A DNA stretch of 64,000 bases from Coniella vitis (taxonomy: Eukaryota; Ascomycota; Sordariomycetes; Diaporthales; Schizoparmaceae), in contig WUJK01000012.1 of NCBI GenBank assembly GCA_011317545.1, forward strand, positions 1,315,001-1,379,000, in the 5' to 3' direction. Within the stretch, counting starts at the first letter, position 1. Each line of letters begins with the position of its first letter. The notes below the pieces were generated by a model. That model did no database searches, was not told the origin of the DNA, and saw only the letters and a program-made list of their open reading frames with translations. Positions 10,073-22,800 of the stretch are shown here, one piece after another. The translations under genes and the position numbers were made by a program.

Positions 10073-12886
10073 GGTGATTGCACGTCAAAGTAGGCGAGGC
10101 GGAAGGTTTGAGAGTTGCGAAAAAAAAAAAAGAAATGCGCACAGAGTGGCGTGGTGGTGGCGGTTAGGAAAGTCGCGCGAACGGAAGAAGTCACAGCTGG
10201 CTTAGAGCTGGCAACACATTTGTTAGCTTGTTGTTGCTATGAGCTGCTACGTTAGGTGACAAGACGCAGGGGGGTTCGTGGTCGTGGTGAGGTAGAAGAC
10301 GAAATGTGATTTTGGCTAGAAGGGTGCGAATTGTTACGGGCGCGTGATGAGAGGAGCAAAAAGCAAAGCAAGGATCAGGCAGAGCGTGCCAGTGTTTGGG
10401 AAGAGCGCGTGTGGATGGAGGATCAGAAGGTGCGCCTGCATGACAGAGAGAAAGCTCTGAAAGGCTGGGGGCTGCACAATTGATTGGGTGGGGCGAGGGG
10501 TGGGCGGGCGGAGGGTGCGACTTTCGAAGGATTTGCGGCGGGGCAGGGACGGACGGTTGTGGGTTGTTGAGGCTCGCAGGCCTCAAGACAGGCCCAAGGT
10601 CCCTTGCTGGGGGGCGGGGAAGATAGGCCTGATAAGAGAATGCTACATCGTACCTGTTCTGGGCCAGAGAGAAGCTTGGCCACCCGGACTACTAAGCTGC
10701 TGCAGAAGACTGAGTAAGGGCAGTCCAGGAATGGATGAACGCGAGCTCGTCGTCAAGGTGTGGACGAGTGCTGCGTGGAAAGCGGGCTGCTGGATGTCGA
10801 TGCAAACAAACAGGAAATTGCAGGCTAAGGTGAGGCTAACGCAGTCTGCTTGAAGAGCGTGCGACAAATTGCGCGGTAGAAGGGTTGAGCAGGCGCTGCA
10901 CAGGCTGGCGGAGGTAAAAGGGTAAGAAGGGTTGGGTGGCGAGGACGGTAGAGTGGAAGAGGAGCGTTGATGGTGGTGGTGGTGGTGATGGAAGAAGAAG
11001 ACGGAACAGAAGAGGCTGGTGGGATGGAAACGAGGTCGGAGAGATGGAGATGGGTGTGTGGAGGGAGGGAGAAAAGAAGAGCACTGAGCGGAGGGAAGAA
11101 GAGCAAAGAGGAAATGGTGGAATGGGTTGGTATCGGGATGCTGTCGACGCGCCTGGAGGCTGCGCGAGGTTGGGCAAGAATGGGGGGTTGTCGCTTCTGG
11201 CTTCTGGCTGCTGCTTTAGCGGTCCAAAACTGCTGCTGTAGTGCTGTGCTGTCTGTAGCATAATCGGCAGTAGCAGTTGGGGCTGCAAGCCCAAGGAGCT
11301 TTTGTTGATTCCTGTGTAGCGAGAACCTCTCTTCGTATAAACAGAAGCAGCCAGTTGGAGGTAGACTGTACCTGCTGCATTAGTCGTCCCGGCAGCTGCC
11401 ACGGGCAGCCGGCTGTTCCAGCCTGCCAATTATCCTCCTGCCTGCAGGCTCACTGCCCTTACATACCACTAAGTATGCAATAGTATAGTAGCAGGAAATA
11501 CTGCCCTGGTGTTTTATAGCTGCAGGTACTCTACAGCACATTAAGTACATGAGTGATCTGATGCCCAAAATCACATCGTGGTCTCGGCATACAATTTGGC
11601 GAACATGACAACGCATCTTCTCAAAACAAGTACAGAAGAACACTAAGTTCCCATTGGCTGCGAGAGATTGCTTCTTCCAAGGACTAGGCATCCTTTGCAA
11701 GTCCGCGGTCCTCTTGTCTAGTCTTCTCGACTGTATAGTATATCAGGTAATTGATGTAGCACATGGTTCCGCACGGCTTACCGAAAATTATCATCCCAAA
11801 TGCTATATAGTACTTTCGCACGGCTTGTAGCAACCTAGGAAGGTATGTACTTGTCTAGCTGCTATGCAATTGAGACTCTGAGAATATTAGCATAACCTGT
11901 GTGAATGGTACTAGTACACAGCTTCAGCATCCTATTCCAGTATCCCATTGCAGGCCTGAGCACAGCAGTGAATATCGGGACTGAGCGAAAGGAAACAGGT
12001 TACCTTAACATTAAGTACTCCAATGATTTTAAAAGATGCATTGTACATAGTGCCTGCAAGGGAGTCTGTGATGCCAGGCCTGTAATGCCGTGTTCTTCTA
12101 GGGTTACTATAATGTTTGACCGACTGGCTAGGGAGCCGAACTGGCATGGTCCAATCATCTTACACAAAGTTCGGCCGCTCTTGGGCCTTGCTCCTGGGGT
12201 CCAGTGGGCACGGCCAAGGCCTCGCTGCCAGGATCAACCACATTGCATTTTGAAGCACCTCATCACTTTGTCAGAAAGAAGCATTCCCATTATGTTATCT
12301 TCAATGCAGGATATGGCATGCTCTGGTTGAGTGCTGAGTCAGCTGATCTGGAAGCATAGAATATAGACTCGTAACTATATAGACGCCTTGCCACAAGCCA
12401 CTCCTGGATTACCTAGGTACCTACATACCATAGATTATTGGGACTGCCACCGAGCTTCACCAAGCAGGCCATGCTACATCTGTTACTCTGCCTAGCCACT
12501 ATTCCAATCCCAAGTTTGGACTAATCGGAAGTGTCCAGAGCTGTACAAGCGCCGGAAAAACATGGCCATGCATGTAGACGCTACACATCAACATGCATTC
12601 CATACTCTATAATATAGAACGCAAGAGGCTTCTTACTTGCATATTGGACAGCCAAATGGCCGTGTCCCGAGACGGGGAACACCTGGAAGAAACAGAAAGC
12701 ATGAGACCGTGCCAATTCCGCTTGTACGTTATGTTTTGCTTATTCCTGTTTCTGGTTTTGTAATCCGAACGTTTGGTGCTTCCGTCGCGCATCCTCTAAA
12801 AATGTGTCTTGGCGTGATGCGTTCCGCACGGCTCGATAGCGAGATCCAAGGTGCCTAGGTAGTCAACAATATGTATATTCCCTTTC
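10073..12886. other. Leader and promoter of the KH gene; 3' flank of the ear-motif gene
   Basis: 10073-11430 is strongly pyrimidine-rich on the minus strand, as expected for the KH gene's 5' leader. It includes an 11-12 nt A run near 10121 and a GGT repeat near 10970-10990. A minus-strand ATG at 10219 opens a five-codon uORF. 11430-12886 is mixed sequence with no supported gene, tRNA or repeat. Confidence 0.45.
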
Positions 12887-14905
12887 TTACCGCGATCGTA
12901 ATTTCTCCTCGTTTCCGAGCCAAAAGTTACGACACGCCCGGTGACCCCAGTGCTCTATCCACCACTCGCCAAAGCTGTCCTCAACCTCATGGTCCACCCC
13001 TTTAACCCTCTCGTCTCGCTTCAAGCCACAGACACAACAGGCCTTGGGTGCTGTGGGCACCACCTTTGCTGTGCTGACTGCCATGTGGTCGTTGATCTCT
13101 GGGACTCGGAGCGGCTGTATCTTGACGATTTGCTTTTGTATGCCAATGTTGGCTGCTGCCACCGCGCTCTTGAGCTTGCCGACATGATCCCGCCACACGC
13201 CCACCACGTCTGCAGCCTCACGGTCCTCGCGTGCCGTCTGCGCCTTGTCAATTCCAGCCAATTTCATGCCTCCTTTAGACCCAGCAGCAGATATGGACAT
13301 GCCTTGCGAGAGGAATCTGTCGCGGTGCCACCTTTGTTTGCGCCCAGCCAGGATACGTGCAGCGACTGTAGCTAGCACTAGATATCCCTGTAGATAGTCG
13401 ATGGTGCCCGGGTCGGCATATATGCGTGACTTAACAGCAGCAGGTTGGTTAGACGTTGGCTTGTACAATTTCGTGTCAGCCTCTTCAAAAATTTCAGCAA
13501 ATACCGAGAGGAGTATCGATGGCGGAGGAATGTTAGTCGGTGGTGGTCCAATAACTTCCTCGCCAGGTGTTTTTTCCTGTCTGATTTTGGATGTACGTCG
13601 CGGTGGAACAGACTTTGGCACATCGACTGCGTCCCAATCCCAGCTTGAGGATGTCACTGAGAGTCCTGCTGGGGTGGCACTGGAAGCGTCCGTTGGAAAA
13701 TCAGCAAAAGCGTCCCAATCATCCTTGTCACCTGCTGACTGCGCTCCAGGCCATGCTGTGACGGGCGTAGGTGACTTTTCCTTGTCGTCGCCCTTGAGCT
13801 CTGGCGGAAAAGATCCCGAAACAGGTGTAGTGACGGCCAGCCCGGGAAACGGATTCCTGTCGGAGAAGGATGGCGATTTCGGAGCTTGGGGGTAAAACGG
13901 GCTGGGTGTGAGGGAAGTAGTGCTCAAACCCAAAGAAGCGCCCAAGGGCTCTGGAGGTGCCTTGCGATTCTTGGGAAAGGTGGGCGTAGTGGCAAGGGAG
14001 CCAAGTGCTGATGGAGGAGGGCTGGGTGCACCAAAGTCTATCGACATCAAATCAACCAAGGCTGGTTGTACTAGCTGCGCCGATGCTGTTGATACGGTAT
14101 TGGCTTGCGCCTGTCCAGATTCGAAATCACCAAAGTCGTCATCATCATCATCCTCTGGAGGTACGCCATCAAACTCATCGGCGTCAAAAAGGATGTCTGA
14201 GTTGATAGGCTTCGGTTTCGACTTCGGCTTTTGTATCGACACTGTTGGAGGCGGTGGCTTCGATTTGGTTTGCTGAACCGACGTATGGAATGCTTGAGTT
14301 TTTGCCTCCGAATGAATCCCCCACGACGGTCTATGCTGCCATGGCTCTGGTGGTTTTGCGCCTGCCACGTCCACTAGATTATTGGACATGAGGTCAAATG
14401 TATCTGCTCGGTGTATGCGATTCCGCACCATAGGCATTGAGGAGGTTTTTGTCTGAGCTGACGCATTGGCAAAGCTGTCGCTGGGCACTGATGGTAGTGG
14501 TTCTGTATAAGTTGTCGATGGTGCTTCCATAAAGTCACCCCACCCGCCCTCGTCGTCCTCCTTCTCATCCGTGTCCTTTTCATTAGTGAGAACGGCTTCT
14601 TTCGGTTGCGCAACAACTGTGGCAGAGGGAGGCGTCCTCGTGTGACCCCAGCCGTTGGCCCCGATCTGCAATTGTGGTGACGGTGTAGATGTCCAGGACT
14701 GTGCCGGCAGCTGGAAAGTCTGTGGTGAGGCGGCTCGACTGCTGGGAGTGAAGAGGAAGGCAAATGGGTCAACTGGTTGGGTGGTCGTCGGCTTTGGCAG
14801 CGGTTGCGATGGCGATTGCGATTGCGCTTGCGATTGGGGGGCGGAAGTGGGTTGAGGGCTGTTGGTGCTGAGACCAGCAAACTCGGCGAAGAGGTCCGCC
14901 GACAT
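12887..14905 (-). CDS. Aftiphilin-like protein with clathrin-adaptor ear-binding motifs
   Basis: Intronless, 672 residues. The first in-frame ATG is at 14905 (MSADLFAEF); upstream codons have no ATG. The N-terminal two thirds are disordered and Pro/Ser/Gln-rich but dotted with acidic-aromatic motifs: DPFAF (46-50), GWGDF after an acidic run (121-125), DFGDF after a string of Asp (257-261) and WDAFADF (397-403). These resemble motifs that bind the gamma-ear of AP-1 and GGAs, as in aftiphilin-type accessory proteins. A helical region (about 455-590) follows. The C terminus holds CCVC (623-626) and HxxHxxC (652-658), which could bind a metal. I do not recognise a named fungal family. The role in clathrin/AP-1 traffic is inferred from motifs and from the divergent neighbour, a Rab GAP. 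Confidence 0.75.
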   Translation of the reverse strand: MSADLFAEFAGLSTNSPQPTSAPQSQAQSQSPSQPLPKPTTTQPVDPFAFLFTPSSRAASPQTFQLPAQSWTSTPSPQLQIGANGWGHTRTPPSATVVAQPKEAVLTNEKDTDEKEDDEGGWGDFMEAPSTTYTEPLPSVPSDSFANASAQTKTSSMPMVRNRIHRADTFDLMSNNLVDVAGAKPPEPWQHRPSWGIHSEAKTQAFHTSVQQTKSKPPPPTVSIQKPKSKPKPINSDILFDADEFDGVPPEDDDDDDFGDFESGQAQANTVSTASAQLVQPALVDLMSIDFGAPSPPPSALGSLATTPTFPKNRKAPPEPLGASLGLSTTSLTPSPFYPQAPKSPSFSDRNPFPGLAVTTPVSGSFPPELKGDDKEKSPTPVTAWPGAQSAGDKDDWDAFADFPTDASSATPAGLSVTSSSWDWDAVDVPKSVPPRRTSKIRQEKTPGEEVIGPPPTNIPPPSILLSVFAEIFEEADTKLYKPTSNQPAAVKSRIYADPGTIDYLQGYLVLATVAARILAGRKQRWHRDRFLSQGMSISAAGSKGGMKLAGIDKAQTAREDREAADVVGVWRDHVGKLKSAVAAANIGIQKQIVKIQPLRVPEINDHMAVSTAKVVPTAPKACCVCGLKRDERVKGVDHEVEDSFGEWWIEHWGHRACRNFWLGNEEKLRSR

Positions 14906-15822
14906 GATGGTGGAGTATGATCCGGAGATGCTCAAATTTTCACGAGCGTCCAGATTCCGCTCAGGCCGCCGCCGCTGCAGCTGCTGCAGACACAGCGATT
15001 ATGACGAGAGGCACACAGCAGCAACAGGAAGAAAAGCAAGAGAGCTGCAACGTGGTGGATGGATGTCGGCGCAATATGAGAGCTGCGGGTCATATGGGCG
15101 CAGGTTGAATGGAATCCTTGATGCGTGCGCGCCCGCCGTTGGCCTGCACGGGTTGGGGGGGTTTAAATCCTTCCTCCCGGGTTGTTCGGGTGTGATGGCA
15201 GGATCGATGACAGGATGGATGGGTGGGTGGATGAAGTCGAGGCTCATGGACGAGAAGAGTGATGATCAACCGCTGTGGCACTTGGGGTGGCAGGCTCGAC
15301 CCTCCCCCCCTGCTGGGAACATCAAGCAATTGATCTGGACTGGTGGGGCCGGGGCCCTGTTGGCCTGGTTAGACTCTATTTATGATACCGTAATATCCGC
15401 AGCGACCGGGGTCGGTGACAGGAACCCGCTGAGGCTGGCGTAGCACTGGTGCTGGCCGGTCCAAGGCTGCGACCCCGGCAGTGGGCAGCCACTGAGAGCA
15501 CGCGCTAGGCAGTCCCAGCAGTCCCAGCAACCCAAACATTCATGCCCAGCCAACAACGAACGCATACTCACCCAACTAAGCAACTTCATTCAGGTGGCAA
15601 GCACTCTGCACCACGAGCCCGGACACCAGATTCGTTCGTCGTTGAAAGCAAAACTTACGGGCATGCTCGTGGGAGTATCCGTCCCTGCGCACTCAAAACC
15701 ATCCACCAAGCCCGTGTCCACTCGTTTATCTCTCCAGTCACTCCTTCATCTGACTGTTTCCGTCCGTGCCCTTCTTAATCATCATCCCCATCTCCATCGG
15801 TTGGCCTTAAGCGAACCTCGCC
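14906..15822. promoter_or_regulatory. Shared divergent promoter of the ear-motif and TBC genes
   Basis: About 0.9 kb separates two start codons facing away from each other (14905 minus, 15823 plus), so the region must hold both promoters. No gene is supported inside. Immediately left of 15823 the plus strand is C/T-rich, consistent with the TBC gene's leader. Confidence 0.6.
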
Positions 15823-18557
15823 ATGAGAACGCTCGAAGACTCCAAGTTCGTGACACCACTTGCCCGTCCCTGTGCTTGCGCGCGCGCCAGCTTGCTGACT
15901 TGACGTGACGACTTTGCAGGGCTCGCTGGGAGGATACACTCAAGCAGAGTACCAACTTCGCCGACTTGCAACGCGCCGTCAAGTTCAATGGGCCCGCAAG
16001 TCCTTGTGTGGCGGGGTGCCGGTCGGTGTGTTGGAAAGCAAGTTCTCCTCTCTGCTTGCTAGTTTGAACGGCTCCCAGAATTCACTGTTGGCTGACTTTC
16101 TTGTACTCTGCCACAGGCTTTCCTGCTCTTCAAGGACGCTGATGCGGCTACCTGGTCGCATGTGCTGCTGGAGAACAGAAATACATACAGCGCACTGAGA
16201 GAGCACTACTTGAAGTACATCAAACACCCAGAACTTTTGAAAGAAGTCACTCTTGATCCTCTTGCCGATGATCCTGAAGTATGGCTCCCCACCCAATCAG
16301 CCCTTTGCGATCTGTGGCGAACGAAACACTGCTAAAAGCTAGCCTCGCTAGTCACCATGGGCAGCACTCCGTGAAGACGAGGCCATCCGGGGTGAGATTC
16401 TCCAGGACGTCCAACGGTTACCGGATGAGCCCTTCTACCACCTCGAGTCTACGCAGACCCTCATCTTGGACATCTTGTTTATCTGGGTCAAACTGAATCC
16501 TGACGCCGGAGGCTATCGTCAGGGCATGCACGAACTATTGGCCCCCCTCCTTTATGTTGTGGACCAGGATGCTGTTGATCGTAAGGCGGCTGGGGACGCT
16601 CCGGCTGACCCAATAATGGTCGAGATGCTCGACTCTTACTTCATCGAACACGATGCTTTTGCACTCTTTGCCCGACTTATGGAGCACACCAAGTCTTTTT
16701 ACGAAGTCAGCGTGGATGCCAACGGCCCGCTATCCTCGGACCAGAGCGCTATTGTCGAAAAAAGCAAGCAGATTCATGAAGTTGCCCTCATGAGCGTTGA
16801 CCCGGAGCTAGCCAATCATCTCGAGGTTATAGAGGTCCTGCCGCAAATCTTCTTAATGCAAGTCTTGCTTCTCTTCACGTTTGCGCGGTCAGCGGTGACT
16901 AACACAGATTTGGGTGTGCAGAAGATGGATTCGTCTCTTGTTTGGAAGAGAGTTTCCATTTGAGCAACTGCTTGTTTTGTGGGACACAATCTTTGCATAT
17001 GACCCGACTCTGGAACTGATCGACTTGGTCTGCGTTGCGATGCTCATCAGAATTCGGTGGACTTGTGAGTATTCCCTATGTTATCATGACATAACAAGAC
17101 ACAACGACGATGGTAATCTGACACATGAAATAGTGCTGGAGGCCGATTATACTAGTGCTTTGCAGCTCCTGCTCAAGTACCCTGCGCCTGAACCGCCACA
17201 TGGACCCCACACCTTCGTTGACGATGCGCTATACCTCAAGGACCACTACAATACCCCTGGTGGCTCGAGCATCATCATGAAGTACACGGGTAGGATGCCG
17301 TCACCAGGCCTCGAGCAACGGCCCGCCACCCCAGAAGCCAAATTCCCCGGTCTCTCGCTTCGGAGCCGAACGCAAGGGGGCCGATCTCCTCTTGCCTCTC
17401 CTGCGCGCTTCATCACGCAGCGGGGTGGCGTCGAGGCCTTGTTTCAGGGTGCAGCCAAGAATGTCATTGAACGCGGCGAAAAGCTGGGCATCAACCAGGC
17501 TGTGCGGGATGCCATGGGCGAGATTCGTCGGAATATGCAGGATCTCCGTGTGTCGAGTGGCAATAATTCTCGCTCCCAAACGCCTACGACTGGCCGGCAG
17601 GGTCTTTTTACCAATGGTGTCCTCCCGTCACCCGGGGGTTTGGATGCACCCACGGCGACCATGCTTGAACAACGCAACAAGCAGCTCGCTCTCCTCTTGG
17701 ACGAGGCAGTTAATAGCCTCAAGGAAATAGCGGCTGATAACCTCGATGGGGAGAAGGATAAGAATCTCGAGGCCGTGGAAATGGCGGCTGCCAAAGTACA
17801 GTTCGTCAAGATCTACCTCGAAGATTCATCTCTAGACCTTAGCCTCGACCCTCCTTTGCGGGACAACGGCATCACTGCCCCTCAAGTCATCATCGAGGAC
17901 TCTCTCTCGTCAGTTGCGCCAGATCTAGCACCCAGTGTAGCGACGACAACCACAACCGGCAACCTCAACAGGGAAAACTCGCCAAGTCTCATGATAGCCG
18001 AAGACGAGATCATGACCGACTCGGAAGCAGCATCCGCCTCTGCTCCGGCCTCTGTCGTAGGCGTCACAACCCCCAAGACGGCCCGTTCAACAGCAGGGGC
18101 AGCTCCGACGACGACGGTAACGTCAATGGAAGGCCTCGAAGCCTCGCCGCTATCCCCGCGAACGACCAGCACCCGGACCCCCGACTCCATATCCCCGCGC
18201 CGACCAGCTGCGATCCCTACGCGCTCCACGCTTGCACGCTCATCCTTTTCCCTCATGCTCGAGCCCGACGAGCCCATTCACCACAAGCTTGGCAACTCGC
18301 CCGAATCCACGTCCTCGCCTGCTGCTGCCGCCGCCGCAGCTGCTTCTGCCGCCGCAGCGATGCACCGCAGCACAAAGCGGCCGAGCAACGCCTTCCTGTT
18401 TGGCGAGGTTGTCGCTGATGATGCGGAGAGTGTAGTTGCTGGCGGAGGAAAAGGTTTTACCTCTGATGATATCTTTGGATTGGAGCCCTTGAGGCGGCCG
18501 AGTAAGGCTCGTGGCAAGTACGAAGAATTATTCGGGGGGGTTTTGGGGGAGACTTGA
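15823..18557 (+). CDS. TBC-domain Rab GTPase-activating protein, TBC1D5-like
   Basis: Six exons: 15823-15845, 15920-16037, 16117-16278, 16352-16857, 16922-17064 and 17134-18557, giving 791 residues. The TBC domain (about residues 30-320) has both catalytic fingers: IxxDxxR (Ile117, Asp120, Arg123) and YxQ (Tyr156, Gln158). It should therefore be an active GAP. Diagnostic runs are RSVCWK, IRWIRLLFGREF and LVLWDTIF. TBC1D5-type proteins act on Rab7 with retromer at endosomes. The C-terminal half is low-complexity, with an Ala-rich run near residues 685-700. Introns at 16038-16116 and 16858-16921 appear to start with GCAAGT, not GT. The first intron uses a weak GTTCGT donor after a 23-nt exon. 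The nearby trafficking-type gene on the other strand fits an endosomal role. Confidence 0.9.
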
Positions 18558-19816
18558 AATGACCTCATAGCTAGCCCAGGGTTTGGTGTTTTCAGGCATT
18601 TGACTATAGAGCGGAGCAAGATTGGATCGGTATGCTTGTGTATGTGATATACATGCATCATACTTGGTGATTCGAACTGTTTGCTGGCATAGAACTTGGA
18701 CATGTTTGTCCTTTCTCCTGTCCCATTGACAAGAGCTTAGACGATGGAACGAGCGGGTAGGAACGTTTGAAGGGCAAGGAACAGGTGTCGGACCGCATGG
18801 GATACAATACCTTCGATACTGTACTCGCTCACCTCTATACTTTACCGTATCTTATCCAGACAAGAATTGAATAAGGATGTGGGCTGTGATTTGGGAATCT
18901 GCGGTACTACTTTCTCATGAGATGTGGAAGACCGCCTGGAATCTTATATGGCATATGCCATCGTTGTATTTATTTATTGCTTTCCAATCTGACCTTTACA
19001 TACTATCATCACAAAGGAGCTCAAACCATTTATGAGTGGTTTGTCAAACCCTATTGGTTCTTAAGCAGCGCTGCAAATATTGCGGATTAATCAGAGGGTA
19101 CGGCTACATTCTTCTCTAGACAAGGATAGTTTGCAGACACAACAACTCCTTTCACCAAGTCATCTTCTGGGGCCCTGTCCCTTGAGTGGGAAGTCAAAGA
19201 CATCATCAACAAGTCTCTTTTGCCACCACTCTGGCATAGTACACTTCAAATCCATAAACAAACATGTATCCCTATACTATGTATGTATTGCCAAGGGTAT
19301 TTATGCTAGGAGGTTATACATATAGCTAGCCTTTCTTTTGTAGGTATGATATAGCACACTGTGATTGCAGACCTGGTCTAGGGTGTCTGTCTGTATCTTG
19401 AAAGAAATAAAAAGATGAAAAGGGGGGTATCTCTCTGGGTGATGTGTCTTCCTTGCTCTTCGTTCATTCCTCGTTGCCATTCTTGTCAGATATCTCTTTT
19501 CTCTCACCTGTGTGGTAATGTTGAAAATTGTGGTGTGGTGTCACCATTCTTCCGCGGACGGGGAGGAAATGAATGTTGTATCTGGTTTGCCAGATTCGGC
19601 GTGTTTCAATCTTTTGCGTTGGACTCATGATGGCCCGGTGCACTCGTGCAGTCCGCAGTGCAACATTTTCAGTCTCTACGTTATGTAGAGCACTCCGTTC
19701 TATTGATTCGCATGAAGCACGAGATCAATGCGCTATACTTTGGTGGGAGCGAACGTCATTTCTGGTCTCTTTGAGGATTATTTGTTGTCGAAGCAAATCC
19801 AAGCTCAACGACCATC
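18558..19816. other. Convergent 3' intergenic region
   Basis: Lies between the ends of the TBC and PHD genes. No gene, RNA gene or large repeat seen. One nonamer TACTATGTA occurs at 19275. Confidence 0.5.
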
Positions 19817-22800
19817 TCAACGGAACGATCGACCGCTCTTGTGTGCCAGAGGACTCATCGCAGCGACAGCTGCAGCCGCAGCATTGGCAGCACCCGACAC
19901 GGGAGCTTTTCCGGTAGCAGATCGTCCCGTACGACGAACTCTCCCGCTCCGCATGTTGGGTGTGTTGGCGCAGAAGGCGCAAATGTAGACACGAGGCACG
20001 TCGTGGGGCGTCATCATGTCAATACATTGACCGTGAAGGGCGCACTCGCATGAGTCACTGTTTGCAAGGAAGCAAGGGAATAGGTTAGCTCTGAAACTCT
20101 TGATCCAAATTAGAGAAGTCGAGAGCATCAAGGAACGCGGAGTAGTCATGACAAGGGGGAGCCTCAACCGCGGCTCGGAAAACTGATGACGGCGGCACAC
20201 ATTCCAAAAACATAACCAGGGAGACAAGAGGGAAAGACTATCCAGCATTTGCTTGGCAGGAAAGAGGACTTACCACTTTACCAAAAACGTTCCAGTCGCC
20301 GCCTCACGCTTGGTGCATACACATCGCACCCGGTTTTGCGCCTTTCCAACCGGCGTTGGCGAACAGTCACGCAAGCTTGACTCAGAGATGGTCGACGAGC
20401 TGCTCCTCTGCCCGGGCGTAAAACGATTACCAAGGCCACTGCCGCTTCGGCTGCCCAACGCAGAAGGCTGTTGCTGTTGCCGTTGCTGTTGCTGTCCGCC
20501 GTTCATTAGCCTCGAGGTTCCTGCTTGCATTACCTTGCGCAGTTCTGCCGCAGCATCGCCAAGACTACTGCCAGTTGAGGGCCGGTGCGACTGCTGAGAG
20601 GAAGAGGAAGGCCCTTCCATATCCACATCGTCATCGGCATCGACGCCCTGGAACGAGTAGGCAGCATACCGCTCGCTAAATGACCGTTGGTGCATGCGGT
20701 CTAGCGCGAAGAGATTGGTGGTCATCGGCGGTCGAGAGCTGCTCGAGCTCGAGGTCCGTGGCGGGCAGGGGAAGGTGAAAGAGGTGTTGCGGCTAGGAAT
20801 GATGATTTCTTCATCGTCTGACGAGGAAGAGCAGTCGCCGTCAGAGTCAGATGCTGAAGGTCGGAAGGTGAACAAGCTACCAGCGGCCAAGCGATCTTCC
20901 TTTTTATGACTGGTAACGTACGGTCCCAGGTCCAGCCCGCTGTCAAGGAAAGTGCCATAGCCTTCATTGTCGAGAGTCGTCTCCGCGCGGGCCCGACCGT
21001 TCTCGTCAATCACAAACTTAACAGAAGGCCGCCTCGCACTAGGCGAACGCGCCTCAATGTCGGCGGCAAATTCAGGAATGGAGAGCAGGCTCGGGATACG
21101 CTTGTGGTGGGGCGTCTTTGTCGGCGAGCTTGTGCGACGCTGCCTTCGGCCTAAGCTCTGTGTAAGGAGCTTGCTGTTGCCCTGGTGGTTCATCATCGGC
21201 GGCATACTGGGCAGAAGACCCAAGAGGGACTTGGCAGGCGCCAACACTGGCAAAGCTGCCCGACTGCCGGTCCCGGCCCGTTTAACGCTCCTCGAGCTCT
21301 CGCTGAAGCTTCGCGAAACATTGGGCCGAGCGCCTGCTCTCTTGATGGGAGAAATTGCAGGCTCCCTGTCCAACTTTTTGCGCTGTCTTCCCCGGGCCGA
21401 GCCTTGGCTTCCCGAAGGGGCATTATTACTAGCAGGCATGAGCACTTCTTGTCTGTCCACATCGGTGTTTGTACTAGGCTGCGATGAGACCAATATATGC
21501 TGCGCTGTAGCGTCCATGGCCATGGGCATGTCTATGTCCATTCCCATGTTTGTCACTGCCACAGGCATCACACCAGGCTCAAAGGCTACAGTATCCATCT
21601 GCTGGCTAAAGAGCAAGCCAGGGTCGACGCCACCAGGACTACCTCCAAATGTGGTATTGTTTCCCGCCTGAAAGGGAGCAAAGAGGCTTTGGTTTGGAGA
21701 AGCTTGGCCCGCGCTTATAGTCGGCACGCTGTTGGCTTTCTTGGGTGCAAGTGGACGCTCGCGCCTGGGTGTGGCATTGCGCGGTGCATTGGAGCCCTGT
21801 GAGTGTCGCGACTGGCGCGGGGCCTGCTGTTGGTTACGCGGCGGCTGCTGAAGCTTTGCGGCCGACAGCTCCTCTTGCTGGAACATGGGTTCGGACATTT
21901 CCCAGTCCAGGCTACCCATTGCTCCACCAGTGTGGTCCTGTATCGGGCTCACAGCGAAGAAACCCGTGTCAGCTCCCGCAAAATTGACCCCGACGGCCAT
22001 ACCGCCCGAATCGATGCCAACAGGGTCCATGTCCAATCCCCAAAAGGGCCGAGGGCCTGTCACGGGTGGTGCCGTGGCGGGGCCGCCCGGGTACCCAAAG
22101 ACATCATCTGCACTGGTGGCCATGGAAGAGGTGTTCAGCTGGGGCTGCGGAAAGCCCTTCTTCCGCCCAGTATCCATCTTTGGCTTGGGTGCAAGCTTCC
22201 GGCGGCACCCGGCCGATGAAGGCGGCGTTGCAGTCTGGCTCTGGCTCTGGTTCTTGTCCTGCAGCAGGGCCGATGCCTCTGTCATCCGGGAGCTGCTGCT
22301 AGCCGTTCGAAGCTTCTTGGTCGGGCTCTGGCCAAGCAGCTGCGGCGCCTTGGGTGTAACGTTCGGGTCCTTCTCGCCAGGGGCTTCTCCCACCTCAGAC
22401 GGCGACGGCAGCCGCGCTGCACAAGCAGCAGACGTCAAATCAGCAACGGGATTGCATTGGTCCTCGTGGGCTGCCGTTTCATAGGCAAGCTCTTCGCTGG
22501 AACAGGGGCGTTTTCTGATCGTCGACGTAGCTACAGGGCTCACAGGCGCAGATTCGAGGCCGAGCACGTCAGTCCTGGGCAAAGAGCTCGCCCGAAAGTT
22601 GCCCGGGGTAGAATTGAAGACAGAGAAGTCTTCTGCAAAGCGGGGCGTCCAGCCAGAGGCCTCGTCACAATGAGGATTGCTGGAGAGGTGCTTGGGAGTC
22701 TGGGGAAGTGGGCTCAACACTTCCGGAGTAGGCGTTGACTGTGGGGTCGGCGGCCGAGCGTTTGGATCGCCAAAGCTAAAGCAACAGTAGGCTATCAGCG

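Noticed and set aside
18665..18690. B-box-like GTTCGAATC on the minus strand (tRNA candidate)
   Set aside because: The flanking bases do not form a T stem and no A box or acceptor stem is present.
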